The notes under the pieces: generated by a model | The model's input: the letters and a program-made list of their open reading frames with translations, nothing else | Told to the model about the DNA's origin: nothing | The model's database searches: none | Shown: piece after piece, positions 44,317 to 53,218 of the stretch | How the letters are laid out: every line of letters begins with the position of its first letter | Numbering within the stretch: the first letter of the stretch is position 1 | Made by a program: the position numbers and the translations under genes | Origin: Arthrobacter sp. StoSoilB5 | Lineage (GTDB): Bacteria > Actinomycetota > Actinomycetes > Actinomycetales > Micrococcaceae | Direction of reading: 5' to 3' | DNA length: 64,000 nt | Assembly: GCF_019977235.1 (NCBI RefSeq) | Contig: NZ_AP024646.1 | Coordinates: forward strand, 2,418,001-2,482,000

Positions 44317-45182
44317 CCACTCTGGGTTTCCTTGGCCTGGGGTCCATGGGATCCGGCATTGCCCGACGCCTTCTCGACGCCGGGCACGACGTGATCGTAT
44401 GGAATCGCTCTCCCGGTGCGGCTGACCAATTGGTGGCCGCGGGCGCCCGACGGGCTCAACAGCCCGCCGGGGCCCTCGCGGCCGGGGTGTCATTCTCTAT
44501 GCTCGCCAATGACAAGGCTGTACTGTCCATCCTTGATGAGTCAGCCATCCGCTCACTGGCAGGCCGCACGCACGTGGTCATGGCCTCGATCAGTCCTTCG
44601 TTGGCAGACCGACTCGCCGCTGCCTTCGACTCGGCGGGGGCTACCTACGTGGCCGCACCGGTCCTCGGCCGTCCCGATGTGGCAGCGGCCGGCCAGCTGA
44701 ACATCCTGGCGGCCGGGCGGCCCACTGCGTTGGACCAGGTGCGGCCCTATTTTGACGTCATGGGTAAGCGGACATGGCAGATCAGCGACAGGCCTTCGGT
44801 GGCAAATGCCGTCAAAGCTTCGGTAAATTACAACATCATCCATGCCCTGCAGGCCATGGGCGAGACGGTGGCCATGGTTGAGCGCCAAGGCGTGGATCCG
44901 GGGCTCTTCACTGAGTTGCTGTCCAGCACACTATTTGGCGGTGTCGTCTATACCGGCTATGGGGACCTAATCGCCCGGGGCGACTACACACCACCGGGGT
45001 TTCAGATGGCCCTGGGGCGGAAGGACCTGGGGCTTGCCGAGGAAGTGGCTGCTGCCAGTGGTGTGGCGCCCGCGACACTGCCAGCGCTCAAAGCCGTCTT
45101 CGACCGCGCCCTCGCGGACCCTATTCTGAAGGAATCCGACTGGAGTGCCATAGCCGAAGTTTCGCGCCAAAACCTGCTGTAA
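44313..45182 (+). CDS. NAD(P)-dependent beta-hydroxyacid dehydrogenase-like protein
   Basis: 289-residue member of the 3-hydroxyisobutyrate dehydrogenase/6PGDH family. N-terminal LGFLGLGSMGSGIARRLLDAG binds NAD(P); the substrate loop region reads VAAPVLGRPDVAAAG, and the catalytic lysine is in VANAVKASVNYN. GTG 44313 overlaps the stop of the M24-fold gene. It is close to the GLYR/SSA-reductase and imine-reductase-like part of the family, so substrate prediction is not possible. It is translationally coupled with the M24-fold gene, suggesting consecutive steps. Confidence 0.88.
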   Translation: MTTLGFLGLGSMGSGIARRLLDAGHDVIVWNRSPGAADQLVAAGARRAQQPAGALAAGVSFSMLANDKAVLSILDESAIRSLAGRTHVVMASISPSLADRLAAAFDSAGATYVAAPVLGRPDVAAAGQLNILAAGRPTALDQVRPYFDVMGKRTWQISDRPSVANAVKASVNYNIIHALQAMGETVAMVERQGVDPGLFTELLSSTLFGGVVYTGYGDLIARGDYTPPGFQMALGRKDLGLAEEVAAASGVAPATLPALKAVFDRALADPILKESDWSAIAEVSRQNLL

Positions 45183-45222
45183 CACCGGAATCATCGATAT
45201 CCTTACTGAAGGAACCGCCGTA

Positions 45223-46314
45223 ATGAGCCTCGCTTTTGACCATGAAATCCTCGCCCAACGGGTACTTTTCGGAACAGGCACTGCCGCCGCCCGGCTTACC
45301 AGCGAGGTTGCCCGGCTGGGCGCGTCCCGGGTCATGGTGATCGCTTCGAAAGCCGAATCCGAACTGGCCACATCCACCGCCGCTGGAATCGACGTCGTTC
45401 TTTGGCACCACGATGTGGTGATGCACGTTCCGGCCGCGACGGCGGAGAAGGCTCGGGCCGCGGCCCTTGAGTACGCGATCGACCTGGTTGTCTGCATCGG
45501 CGGCGGCTCGACGACTGGACTCGCCAAGGCGGTGGCCCTCACCACGGGATTGCCCATCATCGCTGTGCCCACCACCTACGCCGGGTCAGAGGCGACCAAT
45601 GTATGGGGACTGACGGAGGAGTCCAGGAAAACAACGGGGGTAGACCCGAAAGTCCTGCCCGTTGCCGTGATCTACGATGCAGCCCTGACCCTGTCCCTGC
45701 CGGGGGCAATGTCCATAGCCTCCGGACTCAACGGCTTGGCGCACTGCATCGACTCCTTATGGGCTCCGCGGGCCGACCCCATCAACGCTGCCCTGGCAGC
45801 TGAAGGCATCCGCGCCCTCGGGCGGGGGCTGCCGCGCATTGCCCAGGATTCCCATGACCTGGAAGGACGCGAGCAGGCACTGTACGGGGCGTACCTCTCC
45901 GCCGCCGCGTTCGCCTCCGCAGGATCCGGATTGCACCACAAGATCTGCCACGTCCTGGGCGGGACCTTCGACCTCCCGCACGCCCAGACGCATGCAACGG
46001 TCCTGCCCTACGTGCTGGCCTTCAACGCCCCGCAGGCACCCGGCGCAGCAGCAAGAATCGCTGCTGCGTTTGGCGTGTCCGGGACCGGCGCGGAGGATGC
46101 CTTGGCCGGGCTGCAGCACCTCCGCTCCCGCCTGGACGCCCCCAACTCCCTTGCTGAGTATGGCTTCAGGGCTGACGGGATCGCAGACGCAGTGCAGATC
46201 ATCCTTCCGACTGTCCCGGCGTCCAATCCCCGTCCCGTCACGGCGGAAAACCTTAGCGCCCTCCTTGAAGCTGCGCTGACCGGAGAACGCCCCGAAGCAC
46301 TCCTCACGGCGTGA
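45223..46314 (+). CDS. Maleylacetate reductase
   Basis: 363-residue iron-alcohol-dehydrogenase-family enzyme. [17 protein letters not shown] and [14 protein letters not shown] are typical of maleylacetate reductases; the metal-region histidines are in [22 protein letters not shown] and [12 protein letters not shown]. It reduces maleylacetate, produced by hydroxyquinol ring cleavage, to 3-oxoadipate. It lies directly before the ring-cleavage dioxygenase gene, a standard pairing. ATG 45223 with a purine-rich GAAGGAACC upstream. Confidence 0.93.
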   Translation: MSLAFDHEILAQRVLFGTGTAAARLTSEVARLGASRVMVIASKAESELATSTAAGIDVVLWHHDVVMHVPAATAEKARAAALEYAIDLVVCIGGGSTTGLAKAVALTTGLPIIAVPTTYAGSEATNVWGLTEESRKTTGVDPKVLPVAVIYDAALTLSLPGAMSIASGLNGLAHCIDSLWAPRADPINAALAAEGIRALGRGLPRIAQDSHDLEGREQALYGAYLSAAAFASAGSGLHHKICHVLGGTFDLPHAQTHATVLPYVLAFNAPQAPGAAARIAAAFGVSGTGAEDALAGLQHLRSRLDAPNSLAEYGFRADGIADAVQIILPTVPASNPRPVTAENLSALLEAALTGERPEALLTA

Positions 46315-46352
46315 CGGACCAGCACCCCACTTTCCAAACTTCAGGAGGAACA

Positions 46353-47267
46353 ATGTCTGAACCCACCGTCCAGCACCACAGCATCAGCCCCGAGCAGGAG
46401 GCGGTGGAACAGGAACTTGTGGATACGGTCGTCGCGTCCTTTGAGAACACCGAGGATTCCCGGCTGCGGATGCTCATGCAGTCCCTGACCAGGCACCTTC
46501 ATGACTTTGTCCGTGAGGTTAGGCTGACCGAGGACGAGTGGACCGCTGCGATCGGCTTCCTTACGGCCGCCGGCCATATCACCGATGACCGACGACAGGA
46601 ATTCATCCTGCTCTCCGACGTCATGGGCCTGTCCATGCAGACGATTGCCATCAACAACCAGACCTACAGGAACGCCACCGAGGCCACGGTGTTCGGACCG
46701 TTCTTCACGCAGGATTCTCCGGAAATTCCGTGGGGAGGGGACATTGCCTGCGGCGCCCATGGCCAACCGTGCTGGGTTGAGGGCACGGTCAGGGATGTTT
46801 ACGGCAGTCCCGTCCCGCGGGCACGGGTGGAGGTATGGGAGGCAGATGAAGACGGCCTCTATGACGTCCAGTACGCCGACGGACGCACTGCGGGCCGGGC
46901 TCATCTCCATACCGATGCCCAAGGAGTGTACGGTTTTTGGGGTCTGACGCCCACACCGTATCCGATCCCTCACGATGGACCGGTGGGTGGATTGCTGGCG
47001 GCCACCAACCGCTCGCCCTTCCGTGCTTCGCACCTGCACTTCATGGTCACCGCACCGAACCTGCGCACGCTTGTTACCCATATATTCGTCCGGGGGGACC
47101 CGCAGATTGAAACCGGCGACTCCGTCTTTGGCGTCAAGGAATCCCTGATCATGGAATTTGTTGAACAACCTGCCGACGCACCCACACCTGACGGGCGCCA
47201 TCTCCAAGGCCAGACCTGGAGCAGGACGCGATTCGACATCACACTCGCGCCGGCGGCTGTCGGATGA
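46353..47267 (+). CDS. Hydroxyquinol 1,2-dioxygenase (intradiol)
   Basis: 304-residue intradiol ring-cleavage enzyme. N-terminal helical dimerisation domain (residues 1-110), then the beta-sandwich with the Fe(III) ligands: a Tyr in [16 protein letters not shown], the second Tyr in [10 protein letters not shown] or nearby, and two His in [25 protein letters not shown] and the subsequent signature fit the hydroxyquinol rather than catechol subgroup. ATG 46353 has AGGAGG upstream; an upstream in-frame start at 46311 is less likely. It converts hydroxyquinol to maleylacetate. A strong terminator follows. Confidence 0.93.
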   Translation: MSEPTVQHHSISPEQEAVEQELVDTVVASFENTEDSRLRMLMQSLTRHLHDFVREVRLTEDEWTAAIGFLTAAGHITDDRRQEFILLSDVMGLSMQTIAINNQTYRNATEATVFGPFFTQDSPEIPWGGDIACGAHGQPCWVEGTVRDVYGSPVPRARVEVWEADEDGLYDVQYADGRTAGRAHLHTDAQGVYGFWGLTPTPYPIPHDGPVGGLLAATNRSPFRASHLHFMVTAPNLRTLVTHIFVRGDPQIETGDSVFGVKESLIMEFVEQPADAPTPDGRHLQGQTWSRTRFDITLAPAAVG

Positions 47268-47302
47268 CGTACGTGGGCGGTGGATGAGGGTCACAGATAA
47301 CG

Positions 47303-47341
47303 CCGAGCGGCCGCCTTCATCGAAGGAAGGCGGCCGCTCGG
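47303..47341 (+). terminator. Rho-independent terminator of the hydroxyquinol operon
   Basis: 15-bp perfect stem (CCGAGCGGCCGCCTT at 47303-47317 and its complement at 47327-47341), 9-base loop, then TCTTAT. 36 bases after the dioxygenase stop. Confidence 0.85.
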
Positions 47342-47392
47342 TCTTATCAAGCTGAGGCTCCGTGCTTTTTTTGGGTACTGCAGCACCCGGAA

Positions 47393-47608
47393 TCAGGCCC
47401 GCTGGCAGGGATCCAACGGCTCGTGCCGGTGGTGGGGCCCGAACTCGTGCCGGTAGTGCAGCCCAATCCAGGGCGAGGCAATGAGCTCGTCGATGTCTGC
47501 TCCCTGCAAGGGCGGCGCCGGCGTTTCGAGTGCGTGGTGCGCCTCCGCCACGCTGGATCGGATTGCTGTGGGAAGGGTGTTGCCTGGCTGTATGCGGTGC
47601 TTGAGCAT
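47393..47608 (-). CDS. Small hypothetical protein
   Basis: 71 residues, His- and Pro-rich C-terminus (GLHYRHEFGPHHRHEPLDP). ATG 47608 has AGAAAGAGAAGGAC upstream. It lies 95 bases after the monooxygenase gene on the same strand, so it could be co-transcribed. No family recognised. The His cluster might bind metal; this is a guess. Confidence 0.45.
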   Translation of the reverse strand: MLKHRIQPGNTLPTAIRSSVAEAHHALETPAPPLQGADIDELIASPWIGLHYRHEFGPHHRHEPLDPCQRA

Positions 47609-47703
47609 GTCCTTCTCTTTCTTCTAGGTAGCGGAGGCAGCTGCCCGCCGCCAGCGCGTGCCAGGCATAGCGGCGGGAGGCACCTGGTACGGCATGGGGT
47701 TCT

Positions 47704-48945
47704 TTACTGCGGTGGGAGGTTGAAGTGGGCCTGGGCGAGCATCTGGCCGATGTGGGGGCGGTGTTCGGCTGTCTGGGCGCGGGACATCTGGGTGGCCAGG
47801 AAGTAGTCCTGCAGGGGAACTCCCTTCTGGGAAACGGAGGATCCTACGGAGCGGAAGAGGAGTTCCGTAGCTTCGTGAGCCAGCCGTGAGGCGGCGTACA
47901 GCATGTTGCCCAGGGCCAACCAGTCTTCAGTGGCGGCGGGTTTGCCATTCGCACCTTGTTCTCCGAGGTGGGCGTAGTCGCGTGCCGCGGTGAGGACCAC
48001 TGCCTGTGCGGCGTCGATGATGCCGCGGGCTTCACCGTAGATGACCTGGGTTTCGGGGTGCTTATAGCGTTCGATCTGCGGGGGGTAAAGCCGCTTTTTG
48101 GTAAGGATGGTTTCCTCGAACGCGTCCAGCGCGGCACGGGCCGCGCCCACCTGCACGCAGGCCAGGGAGGCGGCATACAGGGGCTGGATGTTGCCCACGT
48201 AGAGGGGGTTCTCGGTGGAAGCGGTTCCGTGGGTTCCCTGGGGGTAGTTGGCTGTGCTCCAGTCGAACGGGGAAGTTCTGGCAGCGGGGACGAATACCTC
48301 GGTCAATTCAACAGTGTTGGATCCGCTGGCGCCCAGGGCCATCGTCATGTGGGCCCCCCAGTCGTCGCGGACAATGTAGTCCTCCCGGGGCAGCAGGGCC
48401 ACGATCATGGCCATTTCACCGCTCTCAGTGGTGGTCACTGCGGTGACCATGGCGTGCGTCGAATGGGCCACTCCCGAGGAGTACGGCCATACGCCTGTCA
48501 GCAGGTAGCCGCCTTCCACGGGGGTGGCCATGCCGCGGGGGCTGGCCGAGTGGGGGGCGATGAAAAGTCCATCCGAACCAAAGGCCTCCCGGACCACCTC
48601 TTCAGGGTAGTGGGCGACCAATGGAATAGTGTGTCCCGTACCCAGGGTCAGGCACCAACCAATGCCGGGGTCTCCGCGGGAGATCTCCATCATCACCCGG
48701 TAGTAAGTTTCCAGGCTGAATTCGTAGCCCCCGTACTGGCGGGGCTGAACCAGACGGTAAAAGCCGGCCCGGTCAAACGCCTCGTGGAGCTCGACGGAAT
48801 ACGCCCCCTCCTCGGCGGCTTTCAGCCGGTTTTCCCGCAGGACCGGTCGCATGGCCGCGGCACGGGCAATAACCTGGTCCGCTGTCAGATCCGGCTCCGG
48901 CACACGTAAACCGGCGAAGACAGCGGCTCCTTGATTCGACGTCAT
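47704..48945 (-). CDS. Flavin-dependent monooxygenase, acyl-CoA dehydrogenase fold (oxygenase component)
   Basis: 413-residue group D flavoprotein monooxygenase. FDRAGFYRLVQPRQYGGYEF, ISRGDPGIGWCLTLGTGH, GGYLLTGVWPYSSGV and DDWGAHMTMALGASGSNTVEL follow the HsaA/HpaB-C2/resorcinol hydroxylase pattern; the CoA-binding features of true dehydrogenases are missing. ATG 48945 is chosen over 48951 because of spacing to GGAAGGG and because it gives the same 51-base box B distance as the reductase gene. With the reductase at 40004 it probably hydroxylates a phenol to hydroxyquinol (as GraA/GraD do with resorcinol in Rhizobium), an inference. Confidence 0.85.
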   Translation of the reverse strand: MTSNQGAAVFAGLRVPEPDLTADQVIARAAAMRPVLRENRLKAAEEGAYSVELHEAFDRAGFYRLVQPRQYGGYEFSLETYYRVMMEISRGDPGIGWCLTLGTGHTIPLVAHYPEEVVREAFGSDGLFIAPHSASPRGMATPVEGGYLLTGVWPYSSGVAHSTHAMVTAVTTTESGEMAMIVALLPREDYIVRDDWGAHMTMALGASGSNTVELTEVFVPAARTSPFDWSTANYPQGTHGTASTENPLYVGNIQPLYAASLACVQVGAARAALDAFEETILTKKRLYPPQIERYKHPETQVIYGEARGIIDAAQAVVLTAARDYAHLGEQGANGKPAATEDWLALGNMLYAASRLAHEATELLFRSVGSSVSQKGVPLQDYFLATQMSRAQTAEHRPHIGQMLAQAHFNLPPQ

Positions 48946-48996
48946 CGTCATTCCCTTCCATTCGGTTCCACCTCGTCCAGCCTCATGCCAGGCGAA

Positions 48997-49059
48997 GGAA
49001 AGTGTGACCCAGTCAACACCGCTCCAGCACCTCGCCGCTTGCCCCCATCAGCCAAAACC
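48997..49059 (-). promoter_or_regulatory. Bipartite promoter element (boxes A and B) of the monooxygenase gene
   Basis: On the minus strand box A is at 49059-49035 (22 of 25 bases equal to 39891-39915) and box B is at 49017-48997, identical over 21 bases to 39932-39952. Spacing between boxes is 17 bases (16 in the other copy). The boxes read toward the monooxygenase gene. Confidence 0.75.
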
Positions 49060-49167
49060 AGCGCCAACCTTTGTCCTCCACAGGCAAGCGGCGGCGCTGC
49101 CCAACACGGCATCCTTAATAAGGCAGCTGCGGCGAATCCAGGCTCAACCAAACCAAAGGAAAAAGGC

Positions 49168-49470
49168 ATGTCCACGATCGTCCATTTTGAGATTCACATC
49201 GATCCCGCCAAACTCGGCGAAGCCCCACGAGTGCTGCGTGAAACCTTGGCGGCAACCCGCGCCTGGCCAGGCAATGAGGGACTGGAAGTTTTGACGGACA
49301 ACGCCGATCCCTGCCACATCGTGGTGGTCGAGAAATGGTCCAGCACGCAGGCGCATGACAGCTACTCCGAATGGCGCACTACACCGGCTGGCAAAAATGA
49401 CCTGGGTACCATCCTGGCCGCCCCGCCAGCCTTGCAGCGCTACTCCAACGCCACTCCCCTGGGCATCTAG
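49168..49470 (+). CDS. Antibiotic biosynthesis monooxygenase (ABM)/YgiN-like protein
   Basis: 100-residue dimeric ferredoxin-like fold protein: IVHFEIHIDPAKLGEAPRVLR, RAWPGNEGLEVLTDNADP, HIVVVEKWSSTQAHDSYSEW. ATG 49168 with AAAGGAAAAAGG upstream. ABM-domain proteins include cofactor-less quinol monooxygenases and are common in aromatic clusters; here it is divergent from the flavin monooxygenase and may handle quinol/quinone forms of hydroxyquinol (inference). Confidence 0.85.
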   Translation: MSTIVHFEIHIDPAKLGEAPRVLRETLAATRAWPGNEGLEVLTDNADPCHIVVVEKWSSTQAHDSYSEWRTTPAGKNDLGTILAAPPALQRYSNATPLGI

Positions 49471-50591
49471 GAGCCAACGATGAAAAGCGAAACCGCGCGG
49501 TGGCCCGGTGACAACCGGTCCAATGTGGCACCCTCCCATAAATTCGCTCGGTGCTGTCATGAGAAAAATTGAGAAGCAAAAGCTTCGAAACTGCGACTAC
49601 TACAGTTTCATGTCGCTGGCGGACTTCATGGCATGGGTAGATGCGGACGAATTCGGCGAACCACGAGTGACCCACGTGTGAACGATGCTGATTCGCTCAA
49701 GAATCCTCTGCCGAATGCCAGTTCGCCCCGACCGGGGTTATGTCGCCTCCTTGATGAGACAGCTCCGACGACTTCGTAGCCAAAGAAACGATGACAAGTT
49801 CTGCCGGTACAGCCGTCAGGTGGTGTAGGCGCTACTGCGATGGAGCCGGGGCGATATGCGCGAACCACTTCGATTCACATGCGGATATCCAGCAGCCGAT
49901 CATTCCGGGCGAAGACTCCCCTTAATCTGCCGGCAGGCCCAGCCGCCGGCAGTGCCACTCTCTAACACGCAGTATTCCTTCGGTTGGGTGGAGGTGAATT
50001 CAGGTGAAGAACATCAAACTCGTTCACGAGCGGCGCAGAAAGTGGGAACAGACCCACCCTAAGCCGGAACCCAAGAAGGCCTGATGTCCAAAGTGCATTA
50101 AGCGCGGGGTTTCCGACCGTGATCCCTACGGCAGGACCCACTGCCCGCTCAGTCCCCATGTCGAGGGTCGAAAACCTGTGCCATTTCTCGATGGCGAACC
50201 CTCGCCGGTCCTAGGCAGGTCCTCGATGCGGCTCTTCAGCCAAGAATCTCGTGTGGTGTTCGGCGAAGTTCTACCGCCAGCGGACGCACGGTCATATACG
50301 GCCGCTACTTCCGCGAAGGGATCATCCGTGCTGGAAAGGAAGGGGAACGACGTCGACACCGACCTCCCCGCGTCGGCGTATGCCCCATTTCGGGCATGGT
50401 CGGGCCTTGATGCCAGAGACGCATCAGGCCGGCGCGGATGCCACCGAACTCTCGATCAGTGGATTTTTCGCGAGACCACCCTGGCCGTGGCCTGCACCGA
50501 GGGCGCAAGTACGTTCGGCGGTGTCGCGTACGGATACTGTCCGTCGATAGGCGAAGTCCGTTGCCTCCTTGGACGACAACCGCTCGATCAG
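49471..50591. other. Decayed region between the aromatic cluster and IS relics
   Basis: No supported full gene in 1.1 kb. A 40-codon open frame at 49559-49681 (MRKIEKQKLRNCDYYSF ...) and a 26-codon frame at about 50004-50084 (GTG start after GGAGG, VKNIKLVHERRRKWEQ) are the only short frames that look translated; neither can be identified. Open frames over 50126-50774 on both strands are compositional shadows. Confidence 0.4.
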
Positions 50592-50842
50592 GACGGCCTC
50601 GGGCAGGTCCTGGGCCCGCCACAGACTACGATCAGGCAGTCCTGGATGCCGCGGTTCTGGATCTCGGACAGGACCCGCAGTCAGTACTTTGCCCCTTCCC
50701 CGTCGCTGTGCTCGCCTGCCCACAGCCCGAGGATGTCGCTGGTGCCCTCGGAGGTTACCGCCAGCGCGAGGTAGATCGGCCGTTCCGAAACCTGCCCCCC
50801 GCGGATCTTCACGTTCACCGCGTCGATGAGGACCACAGGGTA
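50592..50842 (-). pseudogene. IS256 (Mutator) family transposase fragment
   Basis: The minus strand reads YPVVLIDAVNVKIRGGQ, SERPIYLALAVTSEGTSDI, LGLWAGEHSDGEGAKY, then a stop where IS256 transposases have Trp (KYW), then LRVLSEIQNRGIQDCLIVVC and a frame change. This is the DDE catalytic core (D in VLIDAV, D in the later VVCDGLKG is altered). Both ends are missing and no terminal repeats are seen. Confidence 0.8.
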
Positions 50843-50866
50843 TAGCTGATTATCGATGCTGGCAGA

Positions 50867-51330
50867 GTGGACTTAGTAGACAAGCCGATCAGCCGCCGAT
50901 ACCTGACTCAGGATGACCGGATCGAAATCGCAGACCGCCTCGCCGCCGGTGAGCCAGTAAAAGCGATCGTCTCTCGGATCGGGAAAGCTATCAGAGCGTC
51001 TACCGGGAGATCTCGCAACCGCTTGGCCAAGTGGCCGCTACTAACCCCGGTACGCCCACGGCCAAGCCCATCAACGTTGGCTCAGGGCCAGAGAACGCCG
51101 CCCCGCTCTGGATCAGCTGCTCCGGGAGGTTGTAGCCGGAAAGCTTGATAAACATTGGTCACCCGCCCAAATCAGCCGCTGGCTCAAACGCAGCTCCTGG
51201 CATGTCTGGACCAGACCATCTACGAAGCCGTCAACCGTGGTCTTATCACCGCGCAGGACAGCTTCACACTTCGCACGGGCGGAACGTGCCGCCATAAACG
51301 TGTTCGCGGCAGGACCCGGGAGGGGGCGTT
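50867..51330 (+). pseudogene. IS30-type transposase fragment, multiply frameshifted
   Basis: The N-terminal HTH region RYLTQDDRIEIADRLAAGEP, then out of frame AYQSVYREI, WSPAQISRWLKRSSW and LDQTIYEAVNRGLI / SFTLRTGGTCRHKRVRGR match IS30-type transposases (SHETIYQALY, LRTGR). At least two frame changes occur and the DDE catalytic half is missing. A relic, not related closely to the intact IS30-type element at 58972-60168. Confidence 0.7.
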
Positions 51331-51457
51331 GAAGCAGCCCACCAACCTGAAGCCGATTAGCCCACGCCCCGCAGTCGTCGAGACTCTCAACCGCTTAGGG
51401 CCGTATTTCAACAAACCAGCGAGCCGCCGTATGCGAGGCCCGCACGTACGGGGGGTG

Positions 51458-51494
51458 TGAGTAGGAGGGCCGGGAAACCCGGCCCTCCTACTCA
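51458..51494 (-). terminator. Strong hairpin terminator containing the PucR stop codon
   Basis: A perfect 17-bp stem, 51458-51474 with 51478-51494, and a three-base AAA/TTT loop. The PucR stop codon (51488-51490, minus strand) lies inside the stem. Confidence 0.8.
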
Positions 51495-53092
51495 GTTTTA
51501 CGCCTTTCCAGGAACTGCACTGCGGCGAACACTTCGAGGCGGTCGCGCATGCCGTCCAGGTTCAGGCCAAGGATCCCGCCGGCGGCGTCTATCCTGTTGC
51601 GCAGGGTATGCCGGTGGACGCCCAGCAGTCTGGCTGTCTTGTCCCAGACGCAGTTGTTGGCAAACCATTCGCGGACGGTCTCCAGCAGTTCAGTCTGCTC
51701 GGCGGCGTCGTGGGCAATCAATGGCTGGAGCAGCCCGCGGGCCACCGGCCCTGCCTTCTCTTCGCGCAGCAATCCCAGCATCCCGCCGTCGGACAGTTCT
51801 GGAAATGTGACGACGGTGCGGCCCAACTCCGCGGCACGGAACACCGCCCGCGTGGCTTCCTCGAGGGCATCCGCCAGGCCACTCATGGCGGTTTCGGCTG
51901 AGACACCGCACACTGCACTGTGGCGTTCAAGCAGTGCCAGGACCTTGTCGTGGTGGGCCCGTGCCGCGAGGACTATCAGCAGGTCACCGCGCACAGCGTA
52001 GAACACCGCGCCGCGGTAATCGTCGGACAGGAGTTCCAGGGCCTCGAGCAGGTTCGGCGCAGGACTCTCCTGGCGTGAGGCCGTAACCAGCAGCGGCTCC
52101 CGCGGCAGCTGGCCCCACACTTGCCGCGCGGTCCGGAGCGCCAGGTCGGTGCTGCCCGCCAGCAGCTGTTCAAAGACGCCGGCGCGGAGGTGCCTGCGGG
52201 CAGTATCCAGGGTGCGAGCCTGTTCCAGGGCCAGACTGGCCAGGCCGATGACGCTGTTGACGATGTCCGCCCTCGCGGGATCCAGGGGTTCGATGGCGCC
52301 CAAAACCAGTGCTCCCCGAAGACTGCCCTTACGGCCGAGTGTCTGCAATGTCACTGACTGGCCCTCGATGTCCAGGTGCGAGGCCGAACGCGTGCCAAGG
52401 TCCAGTGCGTCCCGTACACGCTGGCTCACGCGGGCAGCGATGTTTGCGGGAACGGGACGGTTCCGCGGCATCCGGACATAGTTTCCTGCCGCGTCGTACA
52501 GGGCCACCCAACTGTGAAGTTGCCGTTCGAGTTCCCCCAGGATGGAAGTCAGGCCGTCCGGCCGGAGGGCTGCGCGGGAAATGGCACGTTGCGCCTGCAG
52601 CGACCACTCCGCCCGGGCGTGCTCCTCCCTTGCGAGGTAGTCCGCCACCATGCGGATAATTGCGATGAACGGTGTCCGGTCCGGTACCTCCACCAGGGGC
52701 AGGCCCTGATTCCGGCACGCCTCCTCAAGTCCCGGCGGCAACGTCCCGTGGATGACCTGAGTCGCGAAGCCGAGGCCCACGATTCCATGGTCCACCAGCC
52801 GTCGCACATACTCTTCATACCCTTGGCCGTTCGGCACTTTCCACGGCGGGCGCCCGGATGCCTGTTCCGCCGTCGTCGTTCCTGCCCCATCACCACCCAC
52901 GCCGGCAACGGGGAACTGCGTGCCATCGGTGAGCAGCAGCTGGCCCGGGTCCAGAAACGGGGTGGGGTCCTCAAGGTCAGAGCTGTGCACCCAATTGATC
53001 GGTTCTTCGAGCTGGGAGGCGCCAAGGTCGGGCACAACGAGTCGAAGCTTCAGCGACCGGCTGCGGAGGAGGATGTTCAGGCTGGGTGGCAT
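51488..53092 (-). CDS. PucR family transcriptional regulator
   Basis: 534 residues from ATG 53092 (MPPSLNILLRSRSLKLRLV); the frame is open far upstream but this is the standard PucR start. Domains: N-terminal PucR sensor (about 1-150, INWVHSSDLEDPTPFL, LLLTDGTQF, LGFATQVIHGTLPPGLEEACR), a central GGDEF-like CdaR domain, and a C-terminal HTH (CVWDKTARLLGVHRHTLRNR). It is divergent from the class III aminotransferase and likely controls it and mmsA-type genes for beta-alanine, GABA or similar omega-amino acids. A fragment of a near-identical gene, lacking the HTH, lies after mmsA. Confidence 0.92.
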   Translation of the reverse strand: MPPSLNILLRSRSLKLRLVVPDLGASQLEEPINWVHSSDLEDPTPFLDPGQLLLTDGTQFPVAGVGGDGAGTTTAEQASGRPPWKVPNGQGYEEYVRRLVDHGIVGLGFATQVIHGTLPPGLEEACRNQGLPLVEVPDRTPFIAIIRMVADYLAREEHARAEWSLQAQRAISRAALRPDGLTSILGELERQLHSWVALYDAAGNYVRMPRNRPVPANIAARVSQRVRDALDLGTRSASHLDIEGQSVTLQTLGRKGSLRGALVLGAIEPLDPARADIVNSVIGLASLALEQARTLDTARRHLRAGVFEQLLAGSTDLALRTARQVWGQLPREPLLVTASRQESPAPNLLEALELLSDDYRGAVFYAVRGDLLIVLAARAHHDKVLALLERHSAVCGVSAETAMSGLADALEEATRAVFRAAELGRTVVTFPELSDGGMLGLLREEKAGPVARGLLQPLIAHDAAEQTELLETVREWFANNCVWDKTARLLGVHRHTLRNRIDAAGGILGLNLDGMRDRLEVFAAVQFLERRKTE

Positions 53093-53218
53093 CGGGGACC
53101 CCAAGATGTGAAAACGTCGAACAGGACTGAATTGATTGTACAAACGTCTACGGTGCTTCGACCCCTTTAGGTCGGATGATGAAGGAACTTCCCCATCCAT
53201 CCACCGAGAGGAACCGTC

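Noticed and set aside
46341-47294. 317-codon minus-strand frame opposite hydroxyquinol dioxygenase
   Set aside because: Antisense shadow; the plus strand has the iron ligands and a ribosome binding site.
37479-49470. Reading the cluster as a nitrophenol or chlorophenol operon
   Set aside because: Maleylacetate reductase and hydroxyquinol dioxygenase would fit, but the accessory genes (M24-fold, SDR-fold, dehydrogenase-like) give no support for a nitro or chloro substrate.
50178-50774. 198-codon plus-strand frame
   Set aside because: Overlaps the minus-strand IS256 fragment, and no domain is recognisable.
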